From the NCBI GenBank assembly GCA_945865705.1, contig CAMBEY010000096.1:1-9780 (forward strand): a stretch of 9,780 nucleotides of DNA. Direction: 5' to 3'. Source of the stretch: Candidatus Sulfopaludibacter sp. SbA3. Lineage in GTDB: Bacteria; Acidobacteriota; Terriglobia; 2-12-FULL-54-10. Within the stretch, counting starts at the first letter, position 1. Each line of letters opens with the position of its first letter. Below are positions 7,301 through 9,780 of the stretch, piece by piece. The translations under genes and the position numbers were made by a program. The notes under the pieces are model-generated. The model did no database searches. It saw only the letters and a program-made list of their open reading frames with translations, and was not told the origin of the DNA.

Positions 7301-7446
7301 CGCGTAAGCAAGCGGGCCAATGGAACCCAATGCCCCGGCTCCTGATGCGTTCGTGTACCGATGACATTGTGCTCGGAGTTGCGGTAAATCATGAGCGTCG
7401 GGGCGTGGTTATTCCATCGGCCCGCTTGCTTACGCGCGCGGCACTG
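7291..7446. repeat. 156-base inverted-repeat element between convergent genes
   Basis: The arms 7291-7325 and 7412-7446 pair over 35 bases: 28 perfect outer pairs, one mismatch (7319/7418), then 6 more pairs. Pairing resumes inward: GCCCCG (7332-7337) with 7399-7404, GCTC (7338-7341) with 7393-7396, and TGAT (7343-7346) with 7388-7391, leaving a loop of about 41 bases. The right arm overlaps the end of the acyl-CoA dehydrogenase gene and supplies V-P-R-A and the TAA. No open reading frame of note lies inside, and I find no target-site duplication. It could act as a bidirectional terminator or be a non-autonomous palindromic element. Confidence 0.85.
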
Positions 7447-8581
7447 TTGCTCCGCGCAGCATTTCGCGGGCGATCACGATCTGCTGAATCTGGCTGGTGC
7501 CTTCAAAAATCCGCAGAAGGCGCGCGTCGCGGTAGAGGCGCTCGACCGCGCAGGTCTTGGTGTAGCCGATGCCGCCGTGCATCTGCAACACGCGGTCGGC
7601 GATGCGCCCCAGCGCCTCAGTGCAGAAATATTTTGACGCAGCCGCTTCCTTGGTGATGTTCTGCCCGGCGTCTTTATCGCGCGCCACCTTCTCAATCATG
7701 GCGCGACCGGCGATGGCCTCCGTCTCGCAATCGGCGAGCATGGCCTGAATCAACTGAAAGTTGGCGATGGCCTGGCCGAACTGCTTGCGCTGCTGGACGT
7801 AGCGGAGACCCTCGTCGATCAGCCGCCGCGACATCCCCTGCGCCAGCGCGGCCATGTGGATGCGCGCATGGTCCAGCGTCCGCATGGCGGCTTTGAAGCC
7901 CACGCATTCTTTTCCGCCAAGCAGGGCATCGGCGGGCACGCGGCAATCTTTGAAGATCACATCAGCCGAGTGCGACCCGCGAAAGCCCATGGTCTTCCAC
8001 GGCTCGGCGACGGTCAGGCCCGGCGAAGCGCGCTCAACCAGCAGCGCGGAGATGCCCGCCGTCCCGGCCTCTTTCGGCGCGGTGCGCGCGTAGACGGTGT
8101 AAAGCCCGGCGCGCGGTGAGTTGGTGATGAATCGTTTGGTGCCGTTCAGGATGTAGGAATCGCCGTCGCGCTGCGCTGTGGTTTCCAGCGCCGCCACGTC
8201 GGAGCCGGCGTTGATCTCCGTCAAACAAAACGACGCGATCAACTCGCCGGTGGCGATGCGCGGCAGATACTTCTGCTTCTGCTCCGCCGTGCCTTCGTTG
8301 ATCAGGCCCAACGCGCCGATGCCGTTGTTCGATCCCAGCGCCGCGCGAAACACCGGCGACGCATAAGCCAGTTCGAATACGACGCGCACTTCCTCGCTCA
8401 TGCCCAGCCCGAGGCCGCCGTACTGCTTGGGCGTGGTCATGCCAAACATGCCGAGAGCCTTCAGCTTGTCGAGCAGAGGCTCCGGGATAAGGTCATTCTC
8501 TTCAATATCCGGCTCGGCGGGAATAAGTTCTTCCAGCACCAAAGTGCGAAGCGCCTCAATCAGCTCTTCAACTTTCATCAT
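7430..8581 (-). CDS. Acyl-CoA dehydrogenase (383 aa)
   Basis: This FAD enzyme forms the 2,3 double bond of an acyl-CoA and passes electrons to electron-transferring flavoprotein. Length is typical. The N-terminal helical domain spans about 1-115. The flavin-binding signature ASFCLTEINAGSDVAALET is at about 116-134, and KRFITNSPRAGLYTVYART covers the beta domain (149-167). In the C-terminal domain, QMHGGIGYTKTCAVERLYRD (about 333-352) and IFEGTSQIQ carry the likely catalytic base E360, at the position used by short/medium-chain enzymes. Chain-length preference cannot be read with confidence; short or branched acyl-CoA is plausible. Two ATGs begin the gene (8579-8581, 8576-8578) after a GGTGGTGA stretch. 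The last residues VPRA and the stop come from an inverted repeat; most relatives end close to the AREMLRG segment. The synthetase gene upstream on the same strand suggests a shared catabolic pathway. Confidence 0.95.
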   Translation of the reverse strand: MMKVEELIEALRTLVLEELIPAEPDIEENDLIPEPLLDKLKALGMFGMTTPKQYGGLGLGMSEEVRVVFELAYASPVFRAALGSNNGIGALGLINEGTAEQKQKYLPRIATGELIASFCLTEINAGSDVAALETTAQRDGDSYILNGTKRFITNSPRAGLYTVYARTAPKEAGTAGISALLVERASPGLTVAEPWKTMGFRGSHSADVIFKDCRVPADALLGGKECVGFKAAMRTLDHARIHMAALAQGMSRRLIDEGLRYVQQRKQFGQAIANFQLIQAMLADCETEAIAGRAMIEKVARDKDAGQNITKEAAASKYFCTEALGRIADRVLQMHGGIGYTKTCAVERLYRDARLLRIFEGTSQIQQIVIAREMLRGATVPRA

Positions 8582-8601
8582 TCACCACCATCCCTACTGA
8601 G

Positions 8602-8636
8602 CTGTCATCCTGAGCGCAGCGAAGGATATGCTTTTC
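8602..8636. repeat. Left 35-base arm of the GIY-YIG unit
   Basis: This is the perfect reverse complement of 8956-8990. On the minus strand it encodes the last nine residues of the nuclease (K-A-Y-P-S-L-R-S-G) and its TGA. Internally, ATCCT and AGGAT flank a small CGC-A-GCG stem. Confidence 0.93.
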
Positions 8637-8964
8637 CTTTTGGGTGATCATGCGCCCCGCCATACCACCCACCTGCGAGGTCCGCCCACGTTGCATTATC
8701 CTTCTCAATCAGCGCGATCTTCTTTTTCCTGAGCCAGCCCTTAATTTGCTTCTCGCGGGCAATCGCGGAATGTACACTGCGAAAATATTCGAAGTAAACC
8801 AAACGATGAAGGCGGTAGGCGCGTGTGAACCCGGGGGTGCAGCCGGCTTTGTGTTCGGACACACGCCGGAATAAATCATTTGTCATTCCCGTGTATAGCA
8901 TACGGGAGGGGTTGGCCATGATGTAAATGTAGTACAGCTTTACGTGGGCCATGACGAAAAGCAT
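8605..8964 (-). CDS. Small GIY-YIG family endonuclease (119 aa)
   Basis: This looks like a complete single-domain GIY-YIG nuclease of the small YhbQ-like type, about 95 residues plus a tail. The GIY equivalent is Y12-I13-Y14 and the YIG equivalent Y24-T25-G26. Then come TNDLFRRVSEHKAG with the probable catalytic Arg R34 and H38, and AIAREKQIKGW with the probable metal-binding Glu E71. The usual family ending (KKKIALIEKDNATWADL) is intact, so the gene does not look decayed. Residues 101-119 are an extra tail; the last nine come from the left inverted repeat. The first ATG (8962-8964) lies inside the right repeat; the ATG at 8950-8952 (residue 5) is the alternative and fits the usual family N-terminus better. 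AAGGA in the repeat is the only nearby ribosome-binding candidate and is poorly spaced for both. The natural substrate is unknown; DNA cleavage at its own repeats is a hypothesis. Confidence 0.88.
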   Translation of the reverse strand: MLFVMAHVKLYYIYIMANPSRMLYTGMTNDLFRRVSEHKAGCTPGFTRAYRLHRLVYFEYFRSVHSAIAREKQIKGWLRKKKIALIEKDNATWADLAGGWYGGAHDHPKGKAYPSLRSG

Positions 8965-8990
8965 ATCCTTCGCTGCGCTCAGGATGACAG
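8956..8990. repeat. Right 35-base arm of the GIY-YIG unit
   Basis: This is the perfect reverse complement of 8602-8636. On the minus strand it contains AAGGA and the first ATG of the nuclease gene, so the same sequence serves as a 5' end here and as a coding 3' end at the other arm. Confidence 0.93.
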
Positions 8991-9006
8991 TTTCATGGAG
9001 GACGAT

Positions 9007-9035
9007 GGAGGGAGCGACACAAGGCTACTCCCTCC
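9007..9035 (-). terminator. Hairpin downstream of the acyl-CoA synthetase gene, possible terminator
   Basis: GGAGGGAG (9007-9014) pairs perfectly with CTCCCTCC (9028-9035) around a 13-base loop, starting 11 bases after the stop of the minus-strand synthetase gene. No T-run follows on the minus strand (ATCGTCC), so it is at best a weak intrinsic terminator, or an RNA 3'-end stabiliser. Confidence 0.4.
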
Positions 9036-9046
9036 GAAATTCTTGC

Positions 9047-9780
9047 CTACTTCAGCACCAGGGCGGCGTCCACGGCGCGCACGCCTTTGCCTTTGGGCAG
9101 GACCATGACCGGGTTGACGTCCAGCTCCGCAATCTCGTTGCGGAAATCCTGCGCCAGCTTGCCGACGGCGACGATGACCTTGGCGAGCGCGGCCACGTCG
9201 CGCTGCTTGTCGCCACGGAAGCCGGTGAGCAGCGGATAAGCCTTCGTATGCTTAATCATCTCCAGCGCCTCGTCCGTGTCAAACGGCGCGACGCGCAGGG
9301 CAAAGTCGCTGATCAGCTCCACCATGATGCCGCCGAGGCCCGTCATGACAGCCGGGCCGAAAAGCTTGTCCTGTTTGAAGCCCACCATCACCTGTACGGC
9401 GTCGGTGATCATCTCCTCGATGAGCACGCCGTCAAGCTGGGCCTTCTTGTTGTAGGCCTTCGCCCTTTTCATGATGTCAGTGAAGGCGGCCTCAGCTTCT
9501 TTCGAGTCCTTCACGCCGAGCCGCACGCCACCGGCTTCGGTCTTGTGCAGAATGTCGGCGGAGACGATTTTCATCACCACGGGGAAGCCCATCTTCTTCG
9601 CAATTTTGGTAGCCTCCTTCGCGCTGGTTGCAATCTGCCGCGCCGGGGAGGGAATGCCGTAGAGAGCCAGCAACTCTTTGCCCGCGCTCTCGGTAAGCGC
9701 CGTTGCGCCCTTGGCCCGAGCCTGCGCGATGAGTGCGCGCGCGGCGGCGAGCTTTTTAGCCGGTGTGGGAGCGACGGCCT
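9047..9780 (-). CDS. ATP-grasp (beta) part of an ADP-forming acyl-CoA synthetase, 5' end outside the window
   Basis: The visible 243 residues match the ATP-grasp_5 domain of acetate--CoA ligase (ADP-forming) beta chains, which join an acid, CoA and ATP to give acyl-CoA, ADP and phosphate, or run in reverse to make ATP. Counting from the first whole codon: ATP-contacting K70 in the FPVVMKIVSADILHKTEAGG segment, the family His H79 in ILHK, GVLIEEM (117-123), GPAVMTGLGGIMVELISDFA (141-160) and ELDVNPVMVLP (218-228) with D220 and N222. The C-terminus is complete (TAG 9047-9049). The frame is open to the right edge without a clear start. A stand-alone beta subunit is about this length, so the start may be just outside, or the alpha domain may be fused upstream. 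The acid used is unknown. The acyl-CoA dehydrogenase lies downstream on the same strand. Confidence 0.9.
   Translation of the reverse strand, partial: AVAPTPAKKLAAARALIAQARAKGATALTESAGKELLALYGIPSPARQIATSAKEATKIAKKMGFPVVMKIVSADILHKTEAGGVRLGVKDSKEAEAAFTDIMKRAKAYNKKAQLDGVLIEEMITDAVQVMVGFKQDKLFGPAVMTGLGGIMVELISDFALRVAPFDTDEALEMIKHTKAYPLLTGFRGDKQRDVAALAKVIVAVGKLAQDFRNEIAELDVNPVMVLPKGKGVRAVDAALVLK

Larger units (their letters stand above)
8602..8990 (-). mobile_element. Putative 389-base unit: GIY-YIG nuclease gene between perfect 35-base inverted repeats
   Basis: The ends 8602-8636 and 8956-8990 are perfect reverse complements of 35 bases. Between and within them lies one gene for a GIY-YIG nuclease. 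Without the unit, the acyl-CoA dehydrogenase and the synthetase gene would be about 76 bases apart on the same strand, as in an operon. No target-site duplication is visible at the outer edges. Each arm is an imperfect REP-like palindrome (ATCCT...AGGAT around CGC-A-GCG). I recall repeats with the core TCATCCTGAGCGCAGCGAAGGAT as common intergenic repeats in several phyla, but I cannot verify this here. Mobility is an inference from the architecture. Confidence 0.55.

Noticed and set aside
8584..9006. Target-site duplication flanking the GIY-YIG unit
   Set aside because: I compared the bases outside 8602 and 8990 and saw no direct repeat, so insertion by a classical staggered-cut transposase is not supported.
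1..9780. CRISPR array, tRNA, rRNA, prophage or toxin-antitoxin genes
   Set aside because: I found no regularly spaced direct repeats with unique spacers, no RNA-gene signatures, and no phage or toxin-antitoxin proteins among the credible genes.

Overview
The window looks like chromosomal DNA of a moderately GC-rich bacterium, most likely a member of the Acidobacteriota. The clues are a secreted protein whose start matches the VWFA-related family common in that phylum, a long secreted protein of unknown function, a HEAT-like repeat protein, and a UbiD / acyl-CoA dehydrogenase / ADP-forming acyl-CoA synthetase gene set. This placement is an inference from protein style; no rRNA or other phylogenetic marker is present.

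Left half (1-5559): four genes all read on the minus strand. From right to left they are a membrane-anchored RodZ-like helix-turn-helix protein (4780-5559), a HEAT-like repeat protein (3596-4597), a 1033-residue secreted protein with only two cysteines (309-3410), and the start of a VWFA-related secreted protein that runs off the left edge (1-242). The gaps are 182, 185 and 66 bases, so this is a co-directional group rather than a tight operon. Candidate promoters lie before the first and third genes from the left.

Middle (5560-5800): a 241-base divergent intergenic region separates the RodZ-like gene from a plus-strand UbiD-family prenylated-FMN decarboxylase (5801-7264). It holds two perfect 13-base dyads of the form 6-1-6, which are candidate operators.

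Right half (5801-9780): the UbiD gene converges on an acyl-CoA dehydrogenase (7430-8581, minus). Behind the dehydrogenase, on the same strand, comes the ATP-grasp part of an ADP-forming acyl-CoA synthetase (9047 to the right edge). Together these suggest breakdown of an acid by decarboxylation, CoA activation and alpha,beta-oxidation, but the substrate cannot be read from the sequence.

Two different palindromic elements bracket the dehydrogenase gene. At its 3' end is a 156-base inverted repeat (7291-7446) that supplies the last four codons and the stop. At its 5' side is a 389-base unit (8602-8990): a small GIY-YIG endonuclease gene enclosed by perfect 35-base inverted repeats, where one repeat supplies the gene's first codons and the other its last codons and stop. 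This self-contained nuclease-plus-repeat unit is the best candidate in the window for a poorly described mobile system.
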